Shown here piece by piece: positions 9,633 through 18,787 of a stretch of DNA of 32,238 bases. Under the pieces are notes generated by a model. It was given only the letters and a program-made list of their open reading frames with translations. It did no database searches and was not told the origin of the DNA. The stretch is from Candidatus Acinetobacter avistercoris (GTDB lineage Bacteria; Pseudomonadota; Gammaproteobacteria; Pseudomonadales; Moraxellaceae). The position numbers and the translations under genes were made by a program. Within the stretch, counting starts at the first letter, position 1. The number at the start of each line of letters is the position of its first letter. The stretch lies in assembly GCA_018883945.1 (NCBI GenBank), contig JAHLFF010000327.1, positions 1 through 32,238 of the forward strand, read 5' to 3'.

Positions 9633-9953
9633 ATATGGTCAGATTGAATATAAGATGTGTGGTGCATAATAGAAAAGAAGCAAAAGATATCCGCAGTGCA
9701 AGAAAAGAGTAGGAATTGATTTGCACAGTAACAAACTCAGAATCTAGTTAGTTCTTTCGAGGAGAAATGTGTAAAAACAATTTCTTTAGCCGAGCGGCGA
9801 TCTTATGTTTTGTGTTTTGTAAGAAACGTGGAGAAGATGTCCAAGTGTTCCTTGAGCAAGCAATATAAGTCAGATTGCTTGCATTGTCAATTTAAGGATG
9901 AAAAAAGCGCCATGAAAACATGGCGCTTAAGCATCTAATCATTAAACAATGAG
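9633..9953. other. 321-base intergenic region between trxA and rho
   Basis: Contains the trxA terminator (9901-9928) and, about 230 bases upstream of rho, a perfect nine-base inverted repeat GCAAGCAAT (9856-9864) and ATTGCTTGC (9874-9882) with a nine-base loop. This probably lies in or near the rho leader. A 33-codon plus-strand reading frame (9767-9868) follows a GAGGAG motif but with only two bases of spacing; see findings. No clear rho promoter was fixed. Confidence 0.45.
9901..9928 (-). terminator. Intrinsic terminator of trxA
   Basis: Stem AAGCGCCATG (9905-9914) and CATGGCGCTT (9919-9928) with loop AAAA; on the minus strand it runs into a T6 tract. Confidence 0.92.
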
Positions 9954-10280
9954 TTAAATGTTTTCTTCAATGAATGCAGCTAACTTAGACTTAGGTGCAG
10001 CACCTACTTGTTGACCAACCACTTCACCGTTTTTAAACATCAATAGTGCAGGAATGTTACGAATGTTATAGTTTACGGCAGTTGCTTCACAAGCAGTCAC
10101 GTCCACTTTAACAATTTTCACTTTACCTTCATATTCAGTTGCAAGTACTTCAAGCACAGGTGCAATTGCTTTACAAGGCGCACACCATCCTGCCCAAAAA
10201 TCAACAAGTACCGGTGTGTCAGAATTAATTACGTCAGCTTCAAAGTTAGCATCAGTTGTGTTTACAATATTAGCAGACAT
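9954..10280 (-). CDS. trxA: Thioredoxin
   Basis: Cytoplasmic disulfide reductase that supplies electrons to ribonucleotide reductase, PAPS reductase and other partners. 108 residues with the single thioredoxin fold. The active site is WAGWCAPCK with Cys33 and Cys36; the usual Gly-Pro dipeptide is Ala-Pro here. The cis-proline region is RNIPALLMFKNGEVV, and the C-terminal helix is KSKLAAFIEENI. ATG at 10280 has GGAG eight bases upstream. It is monocistronic with its own terminator, upstream of rho; trxA next to rho is a common gammaproteobacterial arrangement. ppx is divergent on the other side. Confidence 0.96.
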   Translation of the reverse strand: MSANIVNTTDANFEADVINSDTPVLVDFWAGWCAPCKAIAPVLEVLATEYEGKVKIVKVDVTACEATAVNYNIRNIPALLMFKNGEVVGQQVGAAPKSKLAAFIEENI

Positions 10281-10361
10281 AAACGTTGCTCCAAATGTTT
10301 TTAAAGATGGTCTATCTATAATATAAGTATTACATAGACATCTTTAACAAAGTAGGGGGAT

Positions 10362-10370
10362 TGTTATAAT
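10362..10370 (+). promoter_or_regulatory. Extended -10 promoter for ppx
   Basis: TG-T-TATAAT (10362-10370) is a perfect extended -10. The -35 region (TTTAAC, 10343-10348, 16-base spacer) is weak. Transcription would start near 10377 and give a ~170-base leader before ppx; ppx itself has a poor Shine-Dalgarno. Confidence 0.5.
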
Positions 10371-10547
10371 TTTCCGTGTTTATTGAGCGAATGTCCAATT
10401 GATGCTGGCGATATTGATGATCGGTGTAATACAACTGTCATATATGTTAAAAAAATAGCAGATCATCAAATTCCCTGCACAAATGGCTTTTAAATTACAG
10501 GTATGTGAATTAATCTAGGCAGAATTCTGGATATACTTGTCTAAATA

Positions 10548-12068
10548 ATGTCTGATTTTTTAATTGATGAAGAATTACTTGCAGCCATCGATATGGGTTC
10601 CAACAGTTTCCATTTAGCAATTGCTCGTGTTGATCATGGTGAAGTAAAGAAAGTCGCTTCAATGTCTGAAAAAGTACAATTGGCTGCAGGACTAGATGAG
10701 AATAAAAATTTAACAGAAGCTGCTCAACAGCGTGGCTTAGCTTGTCTGGCTCGGTTTGTCGGGCGTTTGAGCTCAGTTCAATCCAATCGTTTACGTATTG
10801 TGGCGACCAATGCATTGCGTCAAGCCAAAAACGGACACGAATTCATTCAGAAAGCTGCTCTTATTTTACCAAAACCGATTGAAATCATTGCGGGTCGTGA
10901 AGAAGCACGTCTCATTTATTTAGGTGTTTCTCACAGCATGGAAAATAGCGGTCGTCGCTTAGTCATTGATATTGGCGGCGGTTCGACTGAATTGATCATC
11001 GGTGAAGAGTTTGAGCCTATTCACACTGAGTCAGTGCAAATGGGATGTGTGGCTTATACCAAAGCCTACTTTAGTGAAGGTGAAATCAATCAAAAAAGTA
11101 TGGATAAAGCCATCGTCGCTGCTCGAAAAGAGTTGTCAGGTATTGCCAATACGTATAAGGCTGCTGGTTGGGAAACGGTGGTTGGTTCAAGTGGGACGAT
11201 TAAAGCGTGTCGCCAAATTGCAGTCAATATGGGCTGGAGCGATGATAAAGAAAATCTTACTCGCGAAGGTTTAGACAAGTTAAAAGAAAAACTACTCAAA
11301 TATAAACACATCTCTGAAGTAGAGTTTGATGGTTTAAAAGAAGATCGTCGAGCTGTGCTTCCTGCGGGTATCGCCATATTGCATGCGGTATTCGATGTAT
11401 TAAACATTGATAAATTGGTTTATTCAGATGGTGCTTTAAGAGAAGGCGTGATGTACGACCTTTTGGGGCGCTTTCAACATGAAGATGTTCGTGATCGAAG
11501 TGTTCAAGCGTTAATGGGGCGTTATGGGGCAGATCAGAAACAAGCGGAGCGTGTGGTCGATACAGCACAGCAATTGTTTAATGGTGTATCGCTTTCTCTA
11601 CAATTGAATAGTGATGACAGTGATCTGTTACGCCGAGCGGCCTATCTTCATGAAATAGGTTTGGCGATTAGTCATGGTGGTTATCATCGTCATGGTGCTT
11701 ATCTATTACAGCACTCAGATATAGCAGGCTTCTCTCAAATTGATCAGAATTATTTGTCACATTTGGTCGCTCATCATCGTCGAAAATTGCGTTCAGAAGC
11801 TAAAAATGACGTTTTTAAGGTCGGTGGAAGCAAGTTAGTTTATCTATGTTTGTTGCTTCGTTTAGCAATTTTATTAAATCACAGTCGCAGTGACGAGATG
11901 CTTCCTGCCATTGAATTAACGGTTGTAGATGAGCAACAATGGCAACTTAAAGTTTCTGGTGATGCCAAGCAATGGCCTTTGTTGGTTGCAGACTTGCATG
12001 ATGAGCAGGTGCAATTTAGACATTGGGATATTGAATTGAATATTCAATCAGAACTATTTATCGATTAA
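10548..12068 (+). CDS. ppx: Exopolyphosphatase (Ppx/GppA family)
   Basis: Hydrolyses inorganic polyphosphate from its ends; close relatives (GppA) hydrolyse pppGpp. 506 residues, close to E. coli Ppx. The ASKHA fold has its two phosphate motifs: AAIDMGSNSFHLAIARV at residue ~12 and VIDIGGGSTELIIGEE near 140. A C-terminal HD-like domain contains YLHEIGLAISHGGYHRHGAYLL. ATG at 10548 places the phosphate loop at the expected distance, though the ribosome binding site is weak. Next to it, accA starts 70 bases downstream with no terminator between, so read-through is possible. No ppk is adjacent. Choosing Ppx over GppA rests on the longer C-terminal part. Confidence 0.92.
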   Translation: MSDFLIDEELLAAIDMGSNSFHLAIARVDHGEVKKVASMSEKVQLAAGLDENKNLTEAAQQRGLACLARFVGRLSSVQSNRLRIVATNALRQAKNGHEFIQKAALILPKPIEIIAGREEARLIYLGVSHSMENSGRRLVIDIGGGSTELIIGEEFEPIHTESVQMGCVAYTKAYFSEGEINQKSMDKAIVAARKELSGIANTYKAAGWETVVGSSGTIKACRQIAVNMGWSDDKENLTREGLDKLKEKLLKYKHISEVEFDGLKEDRRAVLPAGIAILHAVFDVLNIDKLVYSDGALREGVMYDLLGRFQHEDVRDRSVQALMGRYGADQKQAERVVDTAQQLFNGVSLSLQLNSDDSDLLRRAAYLHEIGLAISHGGYHRHGAYLLQHSDIAGFSQIDQNYLSHLVAHHRRKLRSEAKNDVFKVGGSKLVYLCLLLRLAILLNHSRSDEMLPAIELTVVDEQQWQLKVSGDAKQWPLLVADLHDEQVQFRHWDIELNIQSELFID

Positions 12069-12137
12069 TTGATTTTCGATAACCAGTATTTTATCAATTC
12101 ACTAAATGTGGGTTAATTTAGGGATATTCATTGACTT

Positions 12138-12962
12138 ATGAAAAATAAAGCTGCTCAGTCTAAAGCATGGAAAACGGTTCAAATTGCTCGTCATCCAGAA
12201 CGTCCACAATTTTTGGACTATGTAGGTGAAATTTTTACTGAATTTGATGCATTACATGGCGACCGTCTCTATGGTGATGATGGTGCCATGGTCGGTGGTT
12301 TAGCACGATTCAACGGACAAGCGGTGATGATCGTAGGTCAGCATCGTGGTCGTAGTACACGTGAGAAATTGCAATATAATTTCGGCATGAGTAATCCAGA
12401 AGGCTATCGTAAATCACAACGTCTATTGGATATGGCGGAGCGTTTTAATCTTCCAGTATTCACCTTTATTGACACAATGGGCGCATATCCAGGTGTAGGT
12501 GCGGAAGAACGTGGTCAAGCCGAAGCGATTGCAACCAGTTTGGCGCAACTTTCTTCTTTGAAAGTGCCTGTTATAGCAACAGTTTTAGGTGAAGGCGGTT
12601 CAGGTGGAGCACTGGGTATTGGTGTGGCGGATCGCGTAATCATGCTATCTCACAGTATTTATTCAGTTATTTCACCAGAAGGTTGTGCATCAATTTTGTG
12701 GAAAACTGCTGAAAAAGCGGAACAAGCGAGTGAAGCTTTGGCCTTAACTGCAGACAAGTTAACGGCTTTGGGTATTGTTGAATATGTTGTAGATGAAGGC
12801 GAAGGTGCACATTTACAGCCAGCTGAAGTTATGGAAAAGCTTAAAGTTGTTTTACAGCAAGCTCTTGATGAATTAACTCCAATGGATGCGAGCGAGCGAT
12901 GCGAAGCGCGTTACCAACGTTTAATGAAGTTTGGCAGCAACAATTCAGGTCTAGCTTCTTAA
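12138..12962 (+). CDS. accA: Acetyl-CoA carboxylase carboxyltransferase subunit alpha
   Basis: With AccD forms the carboxyltransferase that moves CO2 from carboxybiotin to acetyl-CoA, giving malonyl-CoA for fatty acid synthesis. 274 residues, about 45 shorter than E. coli AccA because the N-terminal helical extension is reduced. The crotonase-fold core is complete: [64 protein letters not shown] and [14 protein letters not shown] are all present. The Shine-Dalgarno is weak. Its last 64 bases overlap the start of tilS in another frame, so the two genes are coupled. Confidence 0.95.
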   Translation: MKNKAAQSKAWKTVQIARHPERPQFLDYVGEIFTEFDALHGDRLYGDDGAMVGGLARFNGQAVMIVGQHRGRSTREKLQYNFGMSNPEGYRKSQRLLDMAERFNLPVFTFIDTMGAYPGVGAEERGQAEAIATSLAQLSSLKVPVIATVLGEGGSGGALGIGVADRVIMLSHSIYSVISPEGCASILWKTAEKAEQASEALALTADKLTALGIVEYVVDEGEGAHLQPAEVMEKLKVVLQQALDELTPMDASERCEARYQRLMKFGSNNSGLAS

Positions 12963-14251
12963 AACAAAGCTCACAATTTAGTGATCAAACCACATTCTTA
13001 ATCGGATGTAGCGGCGGCATGGATTCCATGCTGTTGCTTTTTTTGCTGTCTGAAATTTATCCTGATCGTATCCGAGCAATGTATGTCAATCATCAACTGC
13101 AGCGGGTGAGTAGCGATTGGGCTGAATTTATTCAAAGCTATTGTCATCAAAAAAATATTTCCATTGTTATACAGGATGTTGAGGTTCTACAGGGCAATGT
13201 AGAAAATCAAGCGCGTGAAGCGCGTTATGATGCGTTTAAACGTCATATCCAAAAAAATGAAATTTTGCTGTTAGCACATCATCAACAAGATCAAGCTGAA
13301 ACACTCATGCTTAGACTTCTTTCTGGAGCAGGGGTGCAGGGCTTATCTGCCATGAAAGTTGTGGATGAACGTGAAGATTTTTGTATTTGGCGACCTTTAT
13401 TAGATTTATCGCGTGAGCAAATTTGCCAATGGGTTGATCAATTACAACTCCCCTATGTTGAAGATCCAACCAATTTAGATACCTATTATGATCGAGCATG
13501 GTGCCGACATGAGCTTTGGCATATTTTGCAAAGCCGCTTTCCAAAAATGCAGCAATCCATCAGTCGAACTGCTTACTTAATGCAAGATGCTGATGAAGTT
13601 TTATCGGAAATTCTGCAACAAGATTTATTGTTATGTGGTGATGCCAATCAAATTGATTTAGTTCAACTCAGTCAATTGTCTCAAGCGAGACAGCGACAAG
13701 TACTTTCTTCTTGGATGCGTGGAGAAAGTACGTATAGACCTGCATTTAATATGGTGCAAAGACTTCAAGATGAAGTCATTCATGCCAAGGCAGATGCAAA
13801 GGCTGCATTGCATTGGAATCAACATTATTATGTTCGTTACCAAAAGACCTTATATCGTTTAACTAAAGCTGTATATTCAGCAGAGCAAACGCTTGATGCT
13901 ACAGAGCGCTCTATTGGTTTGAGACTTCATCAGCAGCTTGAATTGCCTTCTGGTGTGTTTGAAATTCAACGTGATACTTTAGGTTTAAGTATCGATTTAC
14001 TCGAACAAGAATTTACATTGACGCATCGTAGAGGCGGCGAAAAAATTCATTTGTATGGTCGTGTGGGTGCTTGGCCGCTCAAAAAAGCCATTCAAGATGC
14101 ACAAATTTTTCCGTGGCTGCGTCATACAATTCAAATATTGAGCATAGATAATGTTATGCTTGGCGTATTTACGCCACACGGGTTTTGGTTGGCTCAGACC
14201 GATTACTGCACAGTAGGTGGTTGGCAACCGAAGTTAATTTCTTCGTTATAA
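12899..14251 (+). CDS. tilS: tRNA(Ile)-lysidine synthase
   Basis: ATP-dependent enzyme that converts C34 of the tRNA-Ile CAU anticodon to lysidine, switching its codon from AUG to AUA; essential in most bacteria. 450 residues. N-terminal PP-loop ATPase with SGGMDS at 38-43, then [19 protein letters not shown] and [29 protein letters not shown]. TilS C-terminal substrate-binding domains follow ([15 protein letters not shown] ... [20 protein letters not shown]). The ATG at 12899 lies inside accA, 64 bases before its stop. No other in-frame start occurs before the PP-loop, so the overlap looks real. Confidence 0.94.
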   Translation: MRSALPTFNEVWQQQFRSSFLKQSSQFSDQTTFLIGCSGGMDSMLLLFLLSEIYPDRIRAMYVNHQLQRVSSDWAEFIQSYCHQKNISIVIQDVEVLQGNVENQAREARYDAFKRHIQKNEILLLAHHQQDQAETLMLRLLSGAGVQGLSAMKVVDEREDFCIWRPLLDLSREQICQWVDQLQLPYVEDPTNLDTYYDRAWCRHELWHILQSRFPKMQQSISRTAYLMQDADEVLSEILQQDLLLCGDANQIDLVQLSQLSQARQRQVLSSWMRGESTYRPAFNMVQRLQDEVIHAKADAKAALHWNQHYYVRYQKTLYRLTKAVYSAEQTLDATERSIGLRLHQQLELPSGVFEIQRDTLGLSIDLLEQEFTLTHRRGGEKIHLYGRVGAWPLKKAIQDAQIFPWLRHTIQILSIDNVMLGVFTPHGFWLAQTDYCTVGGWQPKLISSL

Positions 14252-14275
14252 GAAATGTAGAGTTGAGTTTGATTC

Positions 14276-15106
14276 ATGAATGCTGCTTTAAATTGTAATA
14301 TATGTTTCATCGGTGGTGGTAATATGGCTCAGGCCTTGATCGGTGGATTAATCAGCCGTGGCTTACCGACGACTCGAATTACTGTTGCAGATCCAGTTGA
14401 AGCAGTAAGAGAATTATTACAAGAAAAAGATGTGCAAGTCACTGAAGATAATCGTGCGGCAATTGTTCATGCAGATGTGGTTGTCTTGGCTGTAAAACCG
14501 CAGATGTTAGCAGCAGTATTATCGCCATTACACGGATTATTTGAAGGTAAGTTGATTGTTTCGATTGTAGCTGGTGCTGAAATTGAAACGATATCGAAAC
14601 TGTCTGGTAGCTCGCTTGTTGTTCGAGTGATGCCCAATACGCCTGCACTGGTTCAAACTGGTGCTCATGGTTTATATGCAAATGATATCGTTGATCAATC
14701 TAAACGTGAATTGGCAAGCCAAATATTAGCTGCTACAGGTTTAACCATTTGGGTAAACTCAGAAGCAGAAATTGATGCTGTTACTGCTGTTTCTGGTTCG
14801 GGACCTGCTTACTTTTTCTATATGATGGAAAGTATGATACGTGCAGGTAAGAACTTAGGTTTAGATGAAAAAGTCGCAACTGCATTAACTTTGCAAACTG
14901 CACTCGGCGCAGCTCAAATGGCAATCACCAGTTCCAATACGCCAGCAGAGTTACGTAAAAATGTAACGTCTCCAAATGGTACAACTCAGGCAGCATTAGA
15001 AGTGTTTGACCGCGCTCAAATTTCGCAAAATATTCAAGCGGCTTTGGCTGCTGCGCAAAAGCGTAGCCAAGAGTTAGCGCAAGAATTAAGTGAAAGTGCT
15101 AAATAA
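14276..15106 (+). CDS. proC: Pyrroline-5-carboxylate reductase
   Basis: Last step of proline biosynthesis: NAD(P)H-dependent reduction of 1-pyrroline-5-carboxylate to L-proline in the cytoplasm. 276 residues, family length. N-terminal Rossmann motif CFIGGGNMAQALIGGL. Core VVRVMPNTPALVQTGAHGLYAN. C-terminal dimerisation and signature region VSGSGPAYFFYMMESMIRAG and KNVTSPNGTTQAALEVF. GAG lies about eight bases before the ATG. The YggT-family gene starts 26 bases downstream, a widely conserved neighbour. Confidence 0.95.
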   Translation: MNAALNCNICFIGGGNMAQALIGGLISRGLPTTRITVADPVEAVRELLQEKDVQVTEDNRAAIVHADVVVLAVKPQMLAAVLSPLHGLFEGKLIVSIVAGAEIETISKLSGSSLVVRVMPNTPALVQTGAHGLYANDIVDQSKRELASQILAATGLTIWVNSEAEIDAVTAVSGSGPAYFFYMMESMIRAGKNLGLDEKVATALTLQTALGAAQMAITSSNTPAELRKNVTSPNGTTQAALEVFDRAQISQNIQAALAAAQKRSQELAQELSESAK

Positions 15107-15131
15107 TCAAATCTATTAGGAAAGTTGAAGT

Positions 15132-15680
15132 ATGGGTGCGAGTTCTGCGCTATTTTTTGACATTATCATTAATGTTGCAATTTTATTGGTTTTCTTCCGT
15201 TTCTTAATGCAGTTGGCGGGCGTGAATCCTTATAATCCTGTCGTGCTGTCTACGACCAAAGCCACTAAAATTGTGGATGTTTTTGGACGGATTTTGCCTA
15301 CCATCGCTAACGGACGAGTCAATCTCGCCGCTTTGGTGTTGGTGATACTGCTCTATTTTTTGAAAGTATTCGGATTGAAGTATTTAAATGCTCAACCTAC
15401 GGGTGATGCGTTGTACTTCATTGCATCTACAGTATTGGCGATGTTACAGGCATTGATTTCGATTTTGAAATACCTGTTGTTTGGCTATATTATTTGTAGC
15501 TGGATCGTAATGTTTTCGCAATCTCGTTCGCCTTATATCGAGGCAATTCAAGAGCTTGCTGAGCCGATGCTGGCGCCGTTCCGTAAAATTATGCCGAATA
15601 TGGGCATGATCGATTTATCACCTATTTTAGCGTTCCTGACACTTTATATTGCTGAAATTATGTTGAGATCAATAGGCTAA
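15132..15680 (+). CDS. YggT-family inner-membrane protein
   Basis: 182 residues with two YGGT repeats. Each has a hydrophobic helix followed by an amphipathic stretch (IINVAILLVFFRFLMQLAGVNPYNPVV near the start; LLFGYIICSWIVMFSQSRSPYIEAI near residue 120, followed by EPMLAPFRKIMPNMGMIDLSPILAFL). About four membrane helices in total. The family function is poorly defined; plastid homologues act in cytochrome assembly and chloroplast division, and bacterial ones are linked to osmotic shock survival and cell shape. AGGAAAG precedes the ATG. It follows proC in the same transcript and ends at a strong terminator. Confidence 0.9.
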   Translation: MGASSALFFDIIINVAILLVFFRFLMQLAGVNPYNPVVLSTTKATKIVDVFGRILPTIANGRVNLAALVLVILLYFLKVFGLKYLNAQPTGDALYFIASTVLAMLQALISILKYLLFGYIICSWIVMFSQSRSPYIEAIQELAEPMLAPFRKIMPNMGMIDLSPILAFLTLYIAEIMLRSIG

Positions 15681-15694
15681 AATTTTGAAGTTAT

Positions 15695-15722
15695 AAAAAA
15701 GGACTCGAGTGAGTCCTTTTTT
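15695..15722. terminator. Bidirectional intrinsic terminator between yggT-family gene and polA
   Basis: Perfect stem AAAAAAGGACTC (15695-15706) and GAGTCCTTTTTT (15711-15722) with loop GAGT. It serves proC-yggT on the plus strand and probably the convergent polA on the minus strand, although polA stops about 135 bases away. Confidence 0.9.
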
Positions 15723-15758
15723 ATGTGCTGTAGTTTTAGGAAGGTGTTGAGTGGATGC

Positions 15759-15806
15759 TTCAAGATATTAAAAATTCAAGATATTAAAAATTCTAGAAAT
15801 TAAAAA
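15759..15806. repeat. Three tandem 16-base repeats downstream of polA
   Basis: Two identical copies of TTCAAGATATTAAAAA (15759-15774, 15775-15790) are followed by a third with two differences (15791-15806). They lie in the convergent intergenic region between the yggT-family gene and polA. Simple tandem duplication; the copy number may vary between strains. Confidence 0.9.
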
Positions 15807-15856
15807 AAATCAAAAATCATCTACCTTCACCTTTCGATCAGAAGCTGTTTCAGCGC

Positions 15857-18628
15857 TTAATGTGCCTCATCCCAATTTTGTCCTTTGCCGACTTCTACCA
15901 GTAACGGGACGGATATTTGCACCACATTTTGCATCGCTTCAGCAATTTTCACTGCCAATTCATCTGCGATATCCGCATCGACTTCAAATACCAATTCATC
16001 GTGTACTTGTAAGAGTAACTTTGCTTGGTTTTTAGGTAAGATTTTATCAACGGCAATCATTGCAAGTTTAATGATTTCAGCAGCGGAACCTTGCAGAGGA
16101 GCATTAATTGCAGCACGTTCTGCAGCTTTACGAATCATCATATTGCGTGCGCCAATTTCAGGCGTATATAAACGACGACCTAAAATAGTTTCCACAAAGC
16201 CTTGTTCTAATGCCACTTGACGAGTGCGCTGCATATACTCATAAATGCCAGGGTAACGATGGAAATATTGCTTAATATAATTTTGTGATTCTTCACGACT
16301 AAAACCAAGCTGACGAATCAAACCAAATTCAGACATCCCATAAAGTAGACCGAAGTTAACCGCTTTGGCTTGACGACGCTGATCGTTGGTGATGTCTTCT
16401 AAAGGTACATTCAATACTTCAGCGGCTGTACGACGATGGACGTCCTGACCGTGATGAAAGGCATCAACCAAGGCTTCATCCTGAGAGAAATGCGCCATTA
16501 AACGCAATTCAATTTGTGAATAATCGGCTGCTAGTAACACACGTCCTTCTGGCGCAACAAATGCTTTGCGAATTTGACGACCGATTTCCTCACGTACAGG
16601 AATATTTTGTAGGTTTGGATCAGTTGATGATAAACGACCTGTTGCGGTGAGTGCTTGATGATAACTGGTATGTACTCGATGAGAACCGTCATTGGCTTGC
16701 TTAAGTAAACCATCGGTATAGGTACTTTTGAGTTTTGACAGTCCACGATATTCTAAAATTAACTCTGCAATTGGATGATCAATTTTTTCTAAAATACTTT
16801 CGCTGGTGCTGTACTGTCCAGTGGCGGTTTTTTTCCCACCTTTTAAACCCAATTTATCAAAAAGGATTTCACCGACTTGTTTTGGTGAGCTGACATTAAA
16901 AGGTTGACCTGCGATTTCAATGATCTGATTTTCAAGATTCTGAATGGTGTCTGCAAATTCACAGCCCAATTGATCCAGAAAGGTGAGATCCAACGCAATG
17001 CCATTTTCTTCCATCGAGGTTAAAACAGTCGCTGTCGGTACTTCTATGTTTTGTAAAATATCCAGTAAAGGCGGAGTTTCTTTAAGTTTGCGATGCAAAA
17101 CCTCATACAAACGATAAGTAACATGCGCATCTTCAGCAGCATAGTGTGCTGCAGTTTCAATCTCAATTTGATTGAACGTTTTTTGTTTCGCACCTTTACC
17201 TGCCACTTGTTCATAGGTCGTGGTCAGGTGGCTTAAATAAACACGAGCAACATCATCCATTCCATGACGGGTTGCGACTGCGTTCAAGACATAAGAGGCG
17301 AGCATGGTATCGAAGTACCAGCCTTGTAAATGAATGCCATGATTTTCTAAAATATGTGCATCATATTTTAAATGATGGCCAATTTTCTTCACTTCAGGAT
17401 TTTCAAGAATCGGTTTGATTTGTGCAATTACGTCATCACGATTGAGTTGTTCAGGCGCACCTTCATAATCATGTGCCAATGGGATGTAATAGGCATCTTT
17501 TGCATCAAAAGCGACTGAAAAACCGACCATTTCTGCGACACGATAATCTAAACTGGTGGTTTCAGTATCAAATGCAAAGCAAGTTTCAGTACTGAAACGT
17601 TTAAAGAATGTTTCCCAATCTGATAGCGTCAGTACAGTATGGTATGAGGCTTCTCCCAATTGATCATCTATGCTGGTTTGCGTTGCTTGATCTTCAATTG
17701 CGTTAGCATTAGAGTCTTGAGGTGCAGCTGATTTTTCAATGACTTTGGCACTTTGTTTATAGGCGCTATTGTTCGGATTATTGGGATGATCTAAAGACTG
17801 TAATTGATTACGAAACTCTAGTTCAGTGTATAGACGACGCAGTTCATTAACATTCGGATCAACGACTCTCAAATCTTCATAGGTCAGGTTTAATTCTAAA
17901 TCACAGACAATACTTGCCAATTGATGATCTAGCGTAATCCCTTCAACGCTGTCTTTGATATTTTGACCGACTTTCCCTTTGATTTTATCGACATTTTCTA
18001 AAATGCCACCAATTGAACCGTATTCAGTCAGTAATTTTGCTGCAGTTTTTGCACCGACACCGGGCACACCCATAATGCCATCAGAAGCATCGCCCATTAG
18101 GGTTAAGTAATCGATAATTTGATTGGGCCAAACGCCAAATTTTTCAAAGACACCATTTACATCCATCGGTTTATCTTTAAAGCTGTCTTCAAGGGTCACT
18201 TTATCGGTGACCAATTGAGCCATGTCTTTATCACCCGTAGAGATGAGGACTTGATAGCCTTCTTTTTCAGCGCGTTTTGCTAAAGTGCCAATAATATCAT
18301 CCGCTTCTGCACCCGGAAGCACATGCAATGGAATGCCTAAAGCACGAATCAGGTTGTGTAAATATGGAATTTGTTGAGATAACTCATCGGGCATGCTTGG
18401 ACGATCACCTTTATAAATAGGTGATAACTCATGACGGAAAGTGGGTTCTGGTGTATCAAAAATCACGGCCATATGTGTAGGTTGTACACGACGCATCAGT
18501 TTTTGGATTGCAGAAATTGCGCCACGAATAGCGTTGGTCTGTAAACCTGTTGAAGTGGTTAACGGTGGGAGTGCATGATACGCACGAAATAAAAAATATG
18601 ACCCATCGACCAAGACAAATGGTGGCAT
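15857..18628 (-). CDS. polA: DNA polymerase I
   Basis: Repair polymerase that removes RNA primers and fills gaps. 923 residues, full length with all three domains. The 5' nuclease is residues 1-~290 (LVDGSYFLFRAYHAL, AEADDIIGTLA, TGDKDMAQLV, GVPGVGAKTAAKLL). The proofreading 3'-5' exonuclease is around 330-520, with the catalytic DTET motif intact (CFAFDTETTSLDY) and HHLKYDAHIL. The polymerase domain is ~550-923, with motif A LLAADYSQIELRLMAH, motif B RRQAKAVNFGLLYGMSE and motif C LLQVHDELVFEV. ATG at 18628 has AGGAAAG five bases upstream. An acidic, low-complexity linker (~295-325) separates the nuclease and exonuclease parts. Confidence 0.97.
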   Translation of the reverse strand: MPPFVLVDGSYFLFRAYHALPPLTTSTGLQTNAIRGAISAIQKLMRRVQPTHMAVIFDTPEPTFRHELSPIYKGDRPSMPDELSQQIPYLHNLIRALGIPLHVLPGAEADDIIGTLAKRAEKEGYQVLISTGDKDMAQLVTDKVTLEDSFKDKPMDVNGVFEKFGVWPNQIIDYLTLMGDASDGIMGVPGVGAKTAAKLLTEYGSIGGILENVDKIKGKVGQNIKDSVEGITLDHQLASIVCDLELNLTYEDLRVVDPNVNELRRLYTELEFRNQLQSLDHPNNPNNSAYKQSAKVIEKSAAPQDSNANAIEDQATQTSIDDQLGEASYHTVLTLSDWETFFKRFSTETCFAFDTETTSLDYRVAEMVGFSVAFDAKDAYYIPLAHDYEGAPEQLNRDDVIAQIKPILENPEVKKIGHHLKYDAHILENHGIHLQGWYFDTMLASYVLNAVATRHGMDDVARVYLSHLTTTYEQVAGKGAKQKTFNQIEIETAAHYAAEDAHVTYRLYEVLHRKLKETPPLLDILQNIEVPTATVLTSMEENGIALDLTFLDQLGCEFADTIQNLENQIIEIAGQPFNVSSPKQVGEILFDKLGLKGGKKTATGQYSTSESILEKIDHPIAELILEYRGLSKLKSTYTDGLLKQANDGSHRVHTSYHQALTATGRLSSTDPNLQNIPVREEIGRQIRKAFVAPEGRVLLAADYSQIELRLMAHFSQDEALVDAFHHGQDVHRRTAAEVLNVPLEDITNDQRRQAKAVNFGLLYGMSEFGLIRQLGFSREESQNYIKQYFHRYPGIYEYMQRTRQVALEQGFVETILGRRLYTPEIGARNMMIRKAAERAAINAPLQGSAAEIIKLAMIAVDKILPKNQAKLLLQVHDELVFEVDADIADELAVKIAEAMQNVVQISVPLLVEVGKGQNWDEAH

Positions 18629-18787
18629 TGAAACTTTCCTTATCCAAATAACTCGATTATTGTACGTGATTTTTGCTCATTACGCTGACTCTAGATATGG
18701 CTTACGCTTACCGAATATCTGATGAATTAAGCAGAACAAGCTGAAGTGCTGCTGTATGATCATCTTTCAGGGAAAGAGAAATAAAAT

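Noticed and set aside
10402..10458. Hydrophobic 18-codon frame in the ppx leader
   Set aside because: No Shine-Dalgarno, and AT-rich DNA gives such frames by chance. I saw no leader-peptide logic.
15759..15806. CRISPR-like repeats
   Set aside because: The copies are directly adjacent with no spacers, and no cas gene is present.
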